The notes beneath the pieces were generated by a model that was not told the DNA's origin, made no database searches, and saw only the letters and a program-made list of their open reading frames with translations. A stretch of 64,000 bases of DNA from Clostridiales bacterium (GTDB taxonomy: Bacteria > Bacillota > Clostridia > TANB77 > CAG-508), in contig SFKS01000001.1 of assembly GCA_004554705.1 (NCBI GenBank), forward strand, positions 165,695 to 229,694, in the 5' to 3' direction. Within the stretch, counting starts at the first letter, position 1. Each line of letters starts with the position of its first letter. The position numbers were made by a program, and so were the translations under genes. This document shows positions 57,191 to 64,000 of this stretch, piece by piece.

Positions 57191-58779
57191 TTATATTGCC
57201 TCCTTTAATCCTTCTTTTATGTCTATTTGACCAAATCTAAAAGTTATAATTACATTTTTTTGACTATCAAATTCTATTTTTTCAATTAGTTTTGAATATA
57301 ATTCTCTACTAGGATTTTTAATAGATAATATTTCATCTGCAATGTCTTTTATTTGTTTGTAATTAAGGTTACTACTACCTTTTTTTGTTTCCTCAATTTT
57401 AGTTTCCAATTGTTGTATCTGTTGTATAATTAGTTTTTTCTCTTTTAATAAATCCTCATAAAAAATATTAAAATCTTCATTTGTTATTACATTTTCAATT
57501 TTGTCTTTATATACCTGTTTTATTGTTTCATTTTTTTCATTTAATTTATATTCGTATGTTTTTAATTGATTTTTGAAAAAATCAATTTTTTTATTTACTT
57601 TTTGTTCTGCATTTTCATATATTTCTTGTAATTGTTCATCTGTATAAGATAATTTTTGTATTTCTTCTTTTATTGCGCCAATTACTTTTTCTTCAAGTTC
57701 TTCTAATTTAATTGGCTTACATTCACAATCATTCCTTTTTGAGTTTTTATTGGAGCATATAAAACTATTATTTTCCCATATATTGCCGTTTTTTCTTTTT
57801 GCTACTCTGTGTCTATATATTGCTTTACTCCCACATTCTGCACAATGTACTAATTCTTTTAGTGGATGAGTATATTCTTCTGATTTATTTGTTCTAAATT
57901 TTTTATATTTTTCTAATTTTTCCTGTGCTTTATTCCATATATCCATTGAAATAATTGCTCTATGTTTATTTGGCACTATAATATATTCTTCTTTTGATGT
58001 TCTCCTTACTTTATCAACTTTATGGCTAATCTTTTGAAATTTTCTTCCTACTACATTTCCTATATATATTTGATTTTGCAACATTTCAGAAATTTGACTA
58101 TACAACCATTTATATTCAGATATATCTTTATTACCTTTCATAATCAATGGAATCTTTAAATATATAGCAGGGGGTAAAATTTCTTTTTCATTTAATTTAT
58201 CTGCAATTTGAGTTGTGGACATTCCTTTATTAACATACATATCAAATATATCTACAACCACTTTTGCTGATTCTTCATCTGGTACTAAATGATTTTTTAT
58301 CAAAGTATCTTTTTTATACCCATAAGGAGCTATATTTCCTTGAAATTCCCCTTTTTCTATTTTTCTTTGCTTTACACTTTTTATTTTATTGGATATATCT
58401 TGTGCATAATAATCATTAAAACTTAATTTAAAAGTTAAAAATTGTAATCCATTTGGATTATTTGTATCAACATTATCGCCTATTGCAATATATCTTATAG
58501 CTTTGGCTGGTAAATACCTTTCAAGATAATATCCTGTATCTATATGGTCTCTTCCAAATCTTGATAAATCTTTTGTATAGTTCCTGTATAACCATCATCA
58601 ATATATTCTCCAACATCTTCTAAATCATCATTATTTTTTATAAAGTTTTCTATTATATCTCTTTGATTTTCTATACTTTCACTTTCTCTGTCATCTCCAT
58701 CATCTCTTGACAAACGTAAATATTTAACTGCTCTATCTTTTCTATAATTTATATTGCCACCATTATTTATTCTTTTCAT
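57191..58779 (-). pseudogene. Large serine recombinase, copy 2 (frame broken in the catalytic domain)
   Basis: Tandem paralogue of copy 1 and first in transcription. The start frame reads DRAVKYLRLSRDDGDDRESESIENQRD to DDGYTG, then breaks at about 58576-58582 with about 25 codons missing. The second frame holds TKDLSRFGRDHIDTGYYLERYLP, then NGLQFLTFKLSFNDYYAQD, PYGYKKD, zinc ribbon CAECG and a coiled-coil to the stop at 57191. It has no start codon in the second frame before residue TLIKNHLVPDEE, so only the original joined frame makes sense. Confidence 0.85.
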
Positions 58780-58870
58780 CTTCCCTCCTCTCCAGAATAA
58801 ATAACCTTTTTACGAATTCATTTTATCTTTTAAATTAGATTCAGTAAATTGTGCGATTTTTAATTATTTA

Positions 58871-58993
58871 CTAATTCTCACATTGTTCTATAATTTCATT
58901 GAATTTTTCCTCTAAAATATTGGTTATTATTTCTTGTAAATTTTCTTTTCCATAGATAACTTTTACTTGGTTATCTTTATTATTATCTTTCAA
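58871..58993 (-). CDS. 40-residue protein upstream of the recombinases
   Basis: A TTG at 58993 with AAAGGAGGGC upstream opens a 40-codon frame: MKDNNKDNQVKVIYGKENLQEI and a Glu-rich amphipathic end. Small proteins of this size and style are often found next to large serine recombinases in clostridial elements, and could be directionality or regulatory factors. Function inferred only from place. Confidence 0.55.
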   Translation of the reverse strand: MKDNNKDNQVKVIYGKENLQEIITNILEEKFNEIIEQCEN

Positions 58994-59053
58994 TTTGCCC
59001 TCCTTTTTCTCTTTAACCATATTAGAAAATTTAATAATTTATACCAAATTTTT

Positions 59054-59440
59054 CTATATGCCTTTTTGCTTTTGTTCGACAAATTCAACAGCATTATCTG
59101 GTGAATATAATCTCATTACATATACAAACATATCTGTAATTTTTTCTTCAGTAAGTTGCTTTTCTTCAAAGATAATATTATTAAAAACAATATAGCTGTA
59201 TGCTATAACTTGTTCCATTGATAAAATCCAATAATTTATTATTTTTTCTATTGAATCTAACTTTAACTTGTCCATCAATTCCTTTCTGTTATTGTTTTGT
59301 ATAAGTTCATTTATTAATGTATCAACTAATTTATCTGCATTTACATCTGCTGATTTGTTAGCACTAATGACAAAATAAGCTAATGCTTCTTTCGGTGCAT
59401 ATTTTCTTTTTATAATTTCATTAAATTTTTTCATATTCAT
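59054..59440 (-). CDS. Element protein of unknown function (128 residues)
   Basis: Helical, charged, soluble protein (MNMKKFNEIIKRKYAPKEALAYFV) with no recognisable motif. GAAAGGA is about 12 bases from the ATG. The gene follows mazF on the same strand after a hairpin (59463-59500). An antitoxin role for MazF is possible from position but is not shown by sequence: it has no DNA-binding motif. Confidence 0.55.
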   Translation of the reverse strand: MNMKKFNEIIKRKYAPKEALAYFVISANKSADVNADKLVDTLINELIQNNNRKELMDKLKLDSIEKIINYWILSMEQVIAYSYIVFNNIIFEEKQLTEEKITDMFVYVMRLYSPDNAVEFVEQKQKGI

Positions 59441-59462
59441 ATTTCATCTCATTCCTTTCAAA

Positions 59463-59500
59463 AAAAGGAAATGAATTCATTATTGATCTCATTTCCTTTT
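59463..59500 (-). terminator. Terminator after mazF
   Basis: AAAAGGAAATGA/TCATTTCCTTTT inverted repeat followed by TTT on the minus strand; overlaps the mazF stop. Confidence 0.7.
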
Positions 59501-59853
59501 TATTCTTTTATACCTATTGCAATTGCAAGTGCTTTGTTAAGTTTTTTTATGGTTTTCTCTTGCAATGCTCCGACTTTTCTAATAAGTCGCCTTTTATCTA
59601 TTACTCTTACTTGTTCTGTCAATGCCGTAGAATCATATTTAATTTCTTTAAACTTTTTTATTACAATATGTGTTGGCAATTTAACTTTTCTATCTATTTT
59701 CTTTGTAAGTGGGACAACTATTACTGTATTTGCAAATTTATTTCCAATATCATTTTGAACTATTACTACAGGTCTTGTTCCTCCTTGTTCACTACCTATT
59801 GCTGTATCTAAATTAGCATAGAAAATATTGCCTCTTAAATGCTCATTTTCCAC
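59500..59853 (-). CDS. MazF/PemK-family mRNA-interferase toxin
   Basis: Sequence-specific ribonuclease that stops translation when free of antitoxin. About 117 residues: RGNIFYANLDTAIGSEQGGTRPVVIVQNDIGNKFANTVIVVPLT, shown here by its key parts RGNIFYANLD, GSEQGGTRPVV and VIVVPLT, then STALTEQVRVIDKRRL. The active-site Arg in GGTRPVV and Thr in VVPLT are present. I chose the GTG at 59853 since GGAGG lies eight bases upstream. No MazE-like gene is adjacent. It overlaps the 55-residue gene. Confidence 0.88.
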   Translation of the reverse strand: MENEHLRGNIFYANLDTAIGSEQGGTRPVVIVQNDIGNKFANTVIVVPLTKKIDRKVKLPTHIVIKKFKEIKYDSTALTEQVRVIDKRRLIRKVGALQEKTIKKLNKALAIAIGIKE

Positions 59854-60010
59854 TTTTTTTGCCTCCATTTTTATAATTTCGCAAATATTCCATTTGCTCT
59901 TTATCTTCTAATTCTCTTTCATAGTCTGATTTGCATTTTCCTGCACCTAAAAAAAATAAATATGTAATTACTGCAAATACAAACATACTTATAAATATTA
60001 TTATCGTCAT
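59843..60010 (-). CDS. 55-residue membrane protein upstream of mazF
   Basis: MTIIIFISMFVFAVITYLFFLG membrane segment, then a charged tail. The ATG at 60010 has AAGGAG eight bases upstream; a longer frame would run through a hairpin (60032-60058), so is unlikely. Its stop overlaps the mazF start, so both are cotranslated. Unknown function; not a known antitoxin. Confidence 0.65.
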   Translation of the reverse strand: MTIIIFISMFVFAVITYLFFLGAGKCKSDYERELEDKEQMEYLRNYKNGGKKSGK

Positions 60011-60031
60011 TTCTTCTACTCCTTCATTTAA

Positions 60032-60058
60032 AGGGCTACTATAAAATACAGTAGCCCT
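60032..60058 (-). terminator. Stem-loop upstream of the 55-residue gene
   Basis: 9-bp perfect stem AGGGCTACT/AGTAGCCCT with a 9-base loop, followed by TTTAAA on the minus strand. Terminator or attenuator in the leader of the 55-residue/mazF unit. Confidence 0.6.
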
Positions 60059-60069
60059 GTATTTCTCTA

Positions 60070-60310
60070 TTCCTTCCACTAATTCATTAAACGGCAATCA
60101 GCTAAACTGCTCCACAGGAATTCCACCTACCTGTCAGCGACAGGCTTGTACTCAATGCTTGGGACGGTTTTATCACGCTCGTGCTATGACTATACAAGTG
60201 TATCATTATACCTATTAACTATCTTCGCCTTATGAGTAGCTATCTCATATTTAAGTTAAGTAGTTTGTAAGGCTACTTATTAACTAGCTCCAGATAATAG
60301 TAATGTATTT
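60070..60310 (-). ncRNA. Candidate structured leader RNA of the mobile element
   Basis: No open frame, but clearly richer in G+C than all sequence around it. Several inverted repeats: CCTGTC-AGC-GACAGG (60130-60144), CACG-CT-CGTG, ATGAG...CTCAT and AAGTAG...CTACTT. It ends with the stem-loop at 60032-60058 just before the 55-residue gene. It may be a leader RNA with attenuator or an origin-of-transfer. I do not recognise a known RNA family. Confidence 0.45.
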
Positions 60311-60374
60311 AACAAATTTATATTCAATTTTCAAAGTCCATTTTTCTGTTGGGAATTTTTTAAGAAAAAAATCC

Positions 60375-60405
60375 CCCCCTACTTCTCCTGTGAAAAAATA
60401 GGGGG
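60375..60405 (-). terminator. Terminator of the sigma-like gene
   Basis: CCCCCTA/TAGGGGG 7-bp stem followed on the minus strand by GGATTTTTTT; 15 bases downstream of the stop. Confidence 0.8.
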
Positions 60406-60421
60406 TTTGTACCAAATTTTT

Positions 60422-60931
60422 TTAATTTTTTAAGAATTTTTTTAATTTTTCTAAAATTTTATTCTTACGATTTTGAATTGTCATAAATGGAATACCTAGC
60501 ATTTTAGCATATTCTCTCAATGTTTTTTGTTCAAAAAATAATGCTTTAATTAAATTATATTCTTCATCATTTAATTGAAATAATGCTTCTTCTAATTTCT
60601 CAATTTCCATTTTTCTTTCAATTTCAAATTCCAAATTATAATTAGAATCTGGAATTACATCTTTTAAAACAGTTCCATTATCATCTTCTTTATCATAAGA
60701 AATAATTTTTATATTTCTTTCAGTTCTGTTTATATATTTTAGTCTTTGTTCTTCTGGGTCTATTGTTTCATATTCCCTTTTAGATACTTCTAATAAAATA
60801 TCATCTAATTGTATAAATTTTTTCTTTTTATATGTAATATATTTGTTTCTCTTTTCTTTTAATTCTTTATATGTAATCTCTTCATAAATGCCTTTCTTTA
60901 TCTTAATAAAACATTTTGCATTTTCTTTCAT
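60422..60931 (-). CDS. Sigma-70 region-4-like HTH protein of the element
   Basis: 169 residues. The C-terminal 60 residues (LEEALFQLNDEEYNLIKALFFEQKTLREYAKMLGIPFMTIQNRKNKILEKLKKFL) form a helix-turn-helix of sigma region-4 type, given here by its start LEEALFQLNDEE and end MTIQNRKNKI. No region 2 is visible, so it is an anti-sigma-independent regulator or an ECF-like fragment. The ATG at 60931 has GGAGG eight bases upstream. Typical of Firmicutes mobile elements. Confidence 0.75.
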   Translation of the reverse strand: MKENAKCFIKIKKGIYEEITYKELKEKRNKYITYKKKKFIQLDDILLEVSKREYETIDPEEQRLKYINRTERNIKIISYDKEDDNGTVLKDVIPDSNYNLEFEIERKMEIEKLEEALFQLNDEEYNLIKALFFEQKTLREYAKMLGIPFMTIQNRKNKILEKLKKFLKN

Positions 60932-60953
60932 TTTCTTAACCTCCATTCAAATT

Positions 60954-61133
60954 TCAAATTTTTTGAAACTTGAATATAGGAGGACTACGGCATTTAGAAG
61001 TAACAAAAAAGACGCCAGAACATTTTAATAAACGCTCTAACGTCTCAAAAGCCAAACGCACAAATACAAATTCATCTTCTTTAGGATTATCTACAATAAA
61101 AATGAAATCAATGAATTCTATTTGTTTATTCAC
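60954..61133 (-). CDS. Small hypothetical protein of the element (59 residues)
   Basis: GTG start at 61133 with AAAGGGG nine bases upstream. MNKQIEFIDFIFIVDNPKEDEFVFVRLAFETLERLL, then Cys pair region. Lies 22 bases upstream of the sigma-like gene and probably in one operon. No motif recognised. Confidence 0.5.
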   Translation of the reverse strand: MNKQIEFIDFIFIVDNPKEDEFVFVRLAFETLERLLKCSGVFFVTSKCRSPPIFKFQKI

Positions 61134-61197
61134 AAAAAACACCCCTTTCGGCTATTGCCTAATAAGAGTGGAGTTAAAAGTTTATATAAATAATTAA

Positions 61198-61529
61198 ATT
61201 CTTTAACATATTATATTTATTACACTATTTCTATTCCTCCTCATTACAAAATAAAAGCCTAGCATTAATAATTTTCATCTTTTGCTTCCTATTAATGTTA
61301 TCAGATGTGGAACTCGCACCTAATAGGCTCTTAAATTGTGCCTATTATACAACCATATTTTCAGTTTAGTTCATTTTTTGTATAATTTTGTAAAATTTTG
61401 TAATTTTTCGTAAAAAAGTCCGTTTATCGTTGATATACTGCGGTTTGTATTGGCTTTACATAATTTTTGTGATAGAATAGGTCTGAAATTTGAAAAAATA
61501 TTTGAAAATTTAATAAGGAGGACTACATT
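61198..61529. promoter_or_regulatory. Divergent control region between the 59-residue gene and the Spo0A-like gene
   Basis: 332 bases without a convincing gene. On the minus side an AATAGGC/GCCTATT hairpin (about 61320-61344) lies just after a TATAAT. On the plus side TTGGCT and TAGAAT are 17 bases apart, about 60 bases before the regulator start. AT-rich runs of TTTTGTAA type repeat between 61370 and 61420. Confidence 0.5.
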
Positions 61530-62240
61530 ATGATTGATGTTTTAATTGCTGATGATAGTGCTGTCCAAGCGGAACAGTTGTCAAATGTTTTATCAAAGGA
61601 AAAAGATTTTAAGATACTAAAAATTTCAAAAGATGGTATGGAAGCATTTAATGACTATCTTTCTCTAAAGCCTACTGCTCTCATACTTGATTTAGATATG
61701 CCAGTGATGTCTGGTATAGAAGTTATAAATGAACTCTCAAATGATACAAATTTTGATTCAAAGAAAAATGTTATTGTCGTTTCAGGGGCTATGCCCTTTC
61801 GCTCTCAAATTAGTAACCCCGATAAAATAAAATGGATTTTTTCAAAGCCTATTGATTATGACCGCTTAATTGAAGAAATAAGAGAAATAAAAAGAAATGA
61901 AGGTTTAAAACCTAGTTTAGAACAAGATTTAGATAAAATGTTTACTGGGTTAGATATTAAGCCTTATACAAAAGGCTCTAGGTATTTAAAAACTGCAATA
62001 AATATTGCATATTATGATGTAGAACGAGATATTAATATTTCTAACATTATTAGGCATATTTCTTTTAGTTATAAAAATTCTCATTTAGACAGTATTCAAT
62101 CTGCTATGGACAAAACTGTAAACACAATATATTATAAAAAAGTAAAAGATATAAAATTAAAAAAAGCCTTTTCTGCTGATTATAAAATAACAACTAAAGA
62201 CTTTATAAATAGAGCTTTATACTATATAGATAATACCTAA
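61530..62240 (+). CDS. Spo0A-like response regulator carried by the element
   Basis: 236 residues. N-terminal receiver domain: DDSAVQ acidic pocket, LILDLDMPVMSG with the phospho-acceptor Asp (about 53), VSGAMPF and FSKPID with the conserved Lys. The C-terminal half (LDIKPYTKGSRYLKTAINIAYYD, then ISFSYKNSHLDSIQSAMDKTV) follows the helical plan of the Spo0A DNA-binding domain (GY-K-YL-x-AI and a following recognition helix), though diverged. AAGGAGG before the ATG. No partner kinase is adjacent. It could tie the element to the host sporulation pathway. Confidence 0.8.
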   Translation: MIDVLIADDSAVQAEQLSNVLSKEKDFKILKISKDGMEAFNDYLSLKPTALILDLDMPVMSGIEVINELSNDTNFDSKKNVIVVSGAMPFRSQISNPDKIKWIFSKPIDYDRLIEEIREIKRNEGLKPSLEQDLDKMFTGLDIKPYTKGSRYLKTAINIAYYDVERDINISNIIRHISFSYKNSHLDSIQSAMDKTVNTIYYKKVKDIKLKKAFSADYKITTKDFINRALYYIDNT

Positions 62241-62242
62241 AA

Positions 62243-62267
62243 ATAAAGTGCCAAATTGGCACTTTAT
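62243..62267. terminator. Bidirectional terminator between the Spo0A-like and DUF2201 genes
   Basis: 12-bp perfect stem ATAAAGTGCCAA/TTGGCACTTTAT; overlaps the end of the convergent DUF2201 gene. Confidence 0.8.
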
Positions 62268-63790
62268 CTACTTGTTTCGTATGAAGAACTACTTTTATCA
62301 ACTAAATGCAATTGTTCTAATTGCTTTTCTGTAATATTTATTACTTTACCACAGCAAGGATTAAAATCTCTATTTCCATAAACTAGCCATATAACATTTT
62401 CCCTTTTTAAGTCTTCTTTTGGCATAGTTCCAGGACAAGGATAACCATCTGTAAAAACTATTTTATTAATTTCTCTTTTCTTTGTAAAACTCCTTACTGC
62501 TAAATCCCAATCTTCTGTCCACGCTGAATCGCCTCTAGCACCCTTTGGTATAGTAAAATTATCTATATCTCTTACACTTTTTATATCTACAAGTCCCCAG
62601 AATTTCTCATTAAAACACCCTACTCTTAATTTGGATTGTTTTAATAATGGCTTTATTTGCCTTAAAAATGCTTTTACTAAATCTAACTCTACTGACCCAG
62701 AAACATCTATCATAATTTCTGTTTCTGCTTCATCTTCTATATCGTTTTCTTCTAGTCTGTATGCATAATTATTTTCTGCGATAGAACGGCGTTGACTCCA
62801 TATTGTTTCTGTTTTTTCTACTTCTCTGCGTATCAATACTTTCCAATCAATAGCTTCCTTGCTTTCTCCTATATTCCCTAATTTAATTGTTCCTTCTTGT
62901 GTACTACGAATATCTCTTTCTGTTCTTTCTCTTCTGGACATAAACTTTTCTCTTTTTTCTTTCCTATTATCTTCAAATTCTCCTCTTTCATCAATCCCTT
63001 CATCTGCTTGTTCTTCGCCAACTTGTTCTTGCTCTTGTTTTTGTGTTTGTTTTTGTCCATTTGAAGTTTTCTTTTGACCTTTCTTTTGAGCATTTTGCTG
63101 TTCTTTGAATGCTTCTTCCCATAAACTATGGTCATCGCCTCCAGATTTTCCTTCATCTGAATTTTCACTATCTTTACCTTGACCATTTTCTTGTTGGTTA
63201 TCTTGCTCTTGACCTTGTTCATTATTGCCACTACCTTGCTGATTATCTTGTTCCTGTTCTTGACCTTGTCCTTGTCCATTATTGTCACTATTTTGCTGAT
63301 TATCTTGTTCTTCCCCTTCTCCTTGTTCTTGATTTTGACCATTACTTTGTTCTTGCTGTTGCTTTTCTTTCTCTTGTAAAAGTTTTTGATAAAATTCTTC
63401 TGCCGAATAATTTAATGCTTCTGGCATATTAACATATCCCTCTTTAATTGTAAATCCGTCTCTTTCTAAATTTGCATTTATAATGGCATCAGTTGCAATA
63501 TTCCAAAGTTCTGGGTCTCTTCTCTTTCCATCTTTATCCATTAATCTATACATATGCATAAATTTAATATGCATTATTTCGTGTGCAATTGTAAACAATC
63601 TATCATTTTCACTTAGACTTTCAAAATAGTTTGGGTCAACATATATATTTTTTCCATCAGTCGCTGCAGTATGCATTGGTAAATCATCTCTAAATTCAAT
63701 ATGAGCTACAGCAATTTCACTACCAAATCTTGGATACTTGGCTAACATTTTTCTTTTTACATCATAAATCAAACCAGTATCAATACTCAT
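62264..63790 (-). CDS. DUF2201-type metallopeptidase/VWA protein
   Basis: 508 residues. N-terminal zinc-peptidase-like domain (VDPNYFESLSENDRLFTIAHEIMHIKFMH with HEIMH), a low-complexity Gln/Glu/Asn/Gly-rich linker (about 145-280), then a VWA-like domain with MIDVSGSVE (MIDAS motif) and VFTDGYPCPG. Such proteins normally pair with a MoxR-type AAA+ ATPase, which is likely the partial gene at 63817-64000. Role probably in assembly or remodelling of other complexes; the target is unknown. Confidence 0.85.
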   Translation of the reverse strand: MSIDTGLIYDVKRKMLAKYPRFGSEIAVAHIEFRDDLPMHTAATDGKNIYVDPNYFESLSENDRLFTIAHEIMHIKFMHMYRLMDKDGKRRDPELWNIATDAIINANLERDGFTIKEGYVNMPEALNYSAEEFYQKLLQEKEKQQQEQSNGQNQEQGEGEEQDNQQNSDNNGQGQGQEQEQDNQQGSGNNEQGQEQDNQQENGQGKDSENSDEGKSGGDDHSLWEEAFKEQQNAQKKGQKKTSNGQKQTQKQEQEQVGEEQADEGIDERGEFEDNRKEKREKFMSRRERTERDIRSTQEGTIKLGNIGESKEAIDWKVLIRREVEKTETIWSQRRSIAENNYAYRLEENDIEDEAETEIMIDVSGSVELDLVKAFLRQIKPLLKQSKLRVGCFNEKFWGLVDIKSVRDIDNFTIPKGARGDSAWTEDWDLAVRSFTKKREINKIVFTDGYPCPGTMPKEDLKRENVIWLVYGNRDFNPCCGKVINITEKQLEQLHLVDKSSSSYETSR

Positions 63791-63816
63791 ATATGTATCT
63801 CCCTTCTTTGTTTTAT

Positions 63817-64000
63817 TTAACCTCTTTCAGTTTCTTCTCTTCTATCTTTAGAATCTTTCCCTAAATAGCTACTATACATTTGTCCTATTCCTGTGTATGC
63901 CTTTGCTCCTTCTTCTGCATATTCTCCTGCTTCTTTTCCTGTATGTAAACTTAATGTCATTTCTTGCAGTTCACTTATCTTTTCCATTTTTCTTTGATCG
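63817..64000 (-). CDS. C-terminal end of an upstream gene, probable partner of DUF2201 (partial)
   Basis: 60 codons ending GQMYSSYLGKDSKDRREETERG. Coding starts beyond the window. Acidic, helical, no clear motif in this part. I expect an AAA+ ATPase by neighbourhood only. Twenty-six bases upstream of the DUF2201 gene. Confidence 0.5.
   Translation of the reverse strand, partial: DQRKMEKISELQEMTLSLHTGKEAGEYAEEGAKAYTGIGQMYSSYLGKDSKDRREETERG

Larger units (their letters stand above)
55551..64000. mobile_element. Serine-recombinase mobile element inserted in pdaA (right end outside the window)
   Basis: One boundary lies at about 55550, where pdaA coding stops abruptly. Inside follow two large serine recombinases, a 40-residue protein, a 128-residue protein, MazF/PemK toxin, small membrane protein, sigma-like HTH protein, Spo0A-like regulator and DUF2201/VWA protein. 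No conjugation gene is in the part seen. Recombinases at one edge, transcribed towards the junction, and insertion in a sporulation gene resemble skin-type elements. Confidence 0.8.

Noticed and set aside
61231..61278. A 15-codon possible leader peptide on the minus strand, after AGGAAG
   Set aside because: No run of regulatory codons and no clear attenuator after it; too short to support.
62878..63342. A long Lys/Asn-rich frame opposite-phase within the DUF2201 linker
   Set aside because: It mirrors the Gln/Glu-rich repeat in another frame on the same strand; no ribosome-binding site and no domain.
63100..63360. Imperfect repeats like a CRISPR or minisatellite
   Set aside because: They are codons of the Gln/Asn/Gly linker of the DUF2201 protein, of irregular length, with no spacers.

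Overview
The window is strongly AT-rich and reads as chromosome from an endospore-forming Bacillota, most likely an uncultured clostridial lineage. Spore genes lie throughout: an alpha/beta-type SASP, spoIVB, spoVS, yqfC/yqfD and a pdaA fragment. The housekeeping genes (rpoD, dnaG, rpoB, rpoC, era, recO, ybeY, tsaD, ymdB) have Firmicutes sequence and, in part, Firmicutes gene order. No tRNA, rRNA or CRISPR array was seen.

Layout. 1-3.3 kb: start of valS, then rpoD and dnaG, all on the minus strand. 3.4-4.7 kb: an Asn-rich microprotein, asd and a REPIN-like repeat. 4.7-18.7 kb: a long minus-strand operon for a Tad-like (type IVc) pilus or secretion machine: SAF/CpaB-like protein, two MinD/CpaE-like proteins without a canonical P-loop, the TadA/CpaF ATPase (frame-broken), a fused TadB-TadC membrane protein, four leaderless pilin-like proteins beginning MENA, two other small membrane-anchored proteins and a 1032-residue surface protein. 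It ends at spoIVB. 19-33 kb: SASP, M18 aminopeptidase, rpoC and rpoB (away from their usual ribosomal-protein neighbours), queA, a secreted peptidase-like gene and gltX. 33-38 kb: VanW-like lipoprotein, dacF-like carboxypeptidase, trmB, cdd, purA. 38-49 kb, minus strand: oligopeptide-binding protein, spoVS, ymdB, a phosphoesterase, tsaD, recO, yqzL, era, a DUF3048 lipoprotein-like gene, ybeY, yqfD, yqfC. 48.9-55 kb: YugP-like protease, pyk, glgP, coaW and a decayed half-galactokinase.

55.15-64 kb: the spore-cortex gene pdaA is cut just before its second metal-binding motif by a mobile element that runs off the right edge. The element carries two tandem large serine recombinases, a MazF/PemK toxin, a sigma-like HTH protein, a Spo0A-like response regulator and a DUF2201/VWA protein. 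This geometry resembles skin-type elements that excise during sporulation.

A second theme is frame damage. At least nine otherwise well-conserved coding regions are broken by a single base, a short tandem duplication (13 bp in tadA, 23 bp in rpoC) or a short out-of-frame deletion. rpoC is essential, so sequence or assembly error is the simplest explanation for at least part of this, and these genes should be read as probably intact in the living organism. Short GC-rich hairpins (GTCGCC/GGCGAC family) recur between genes as terminators or REP-like elements.
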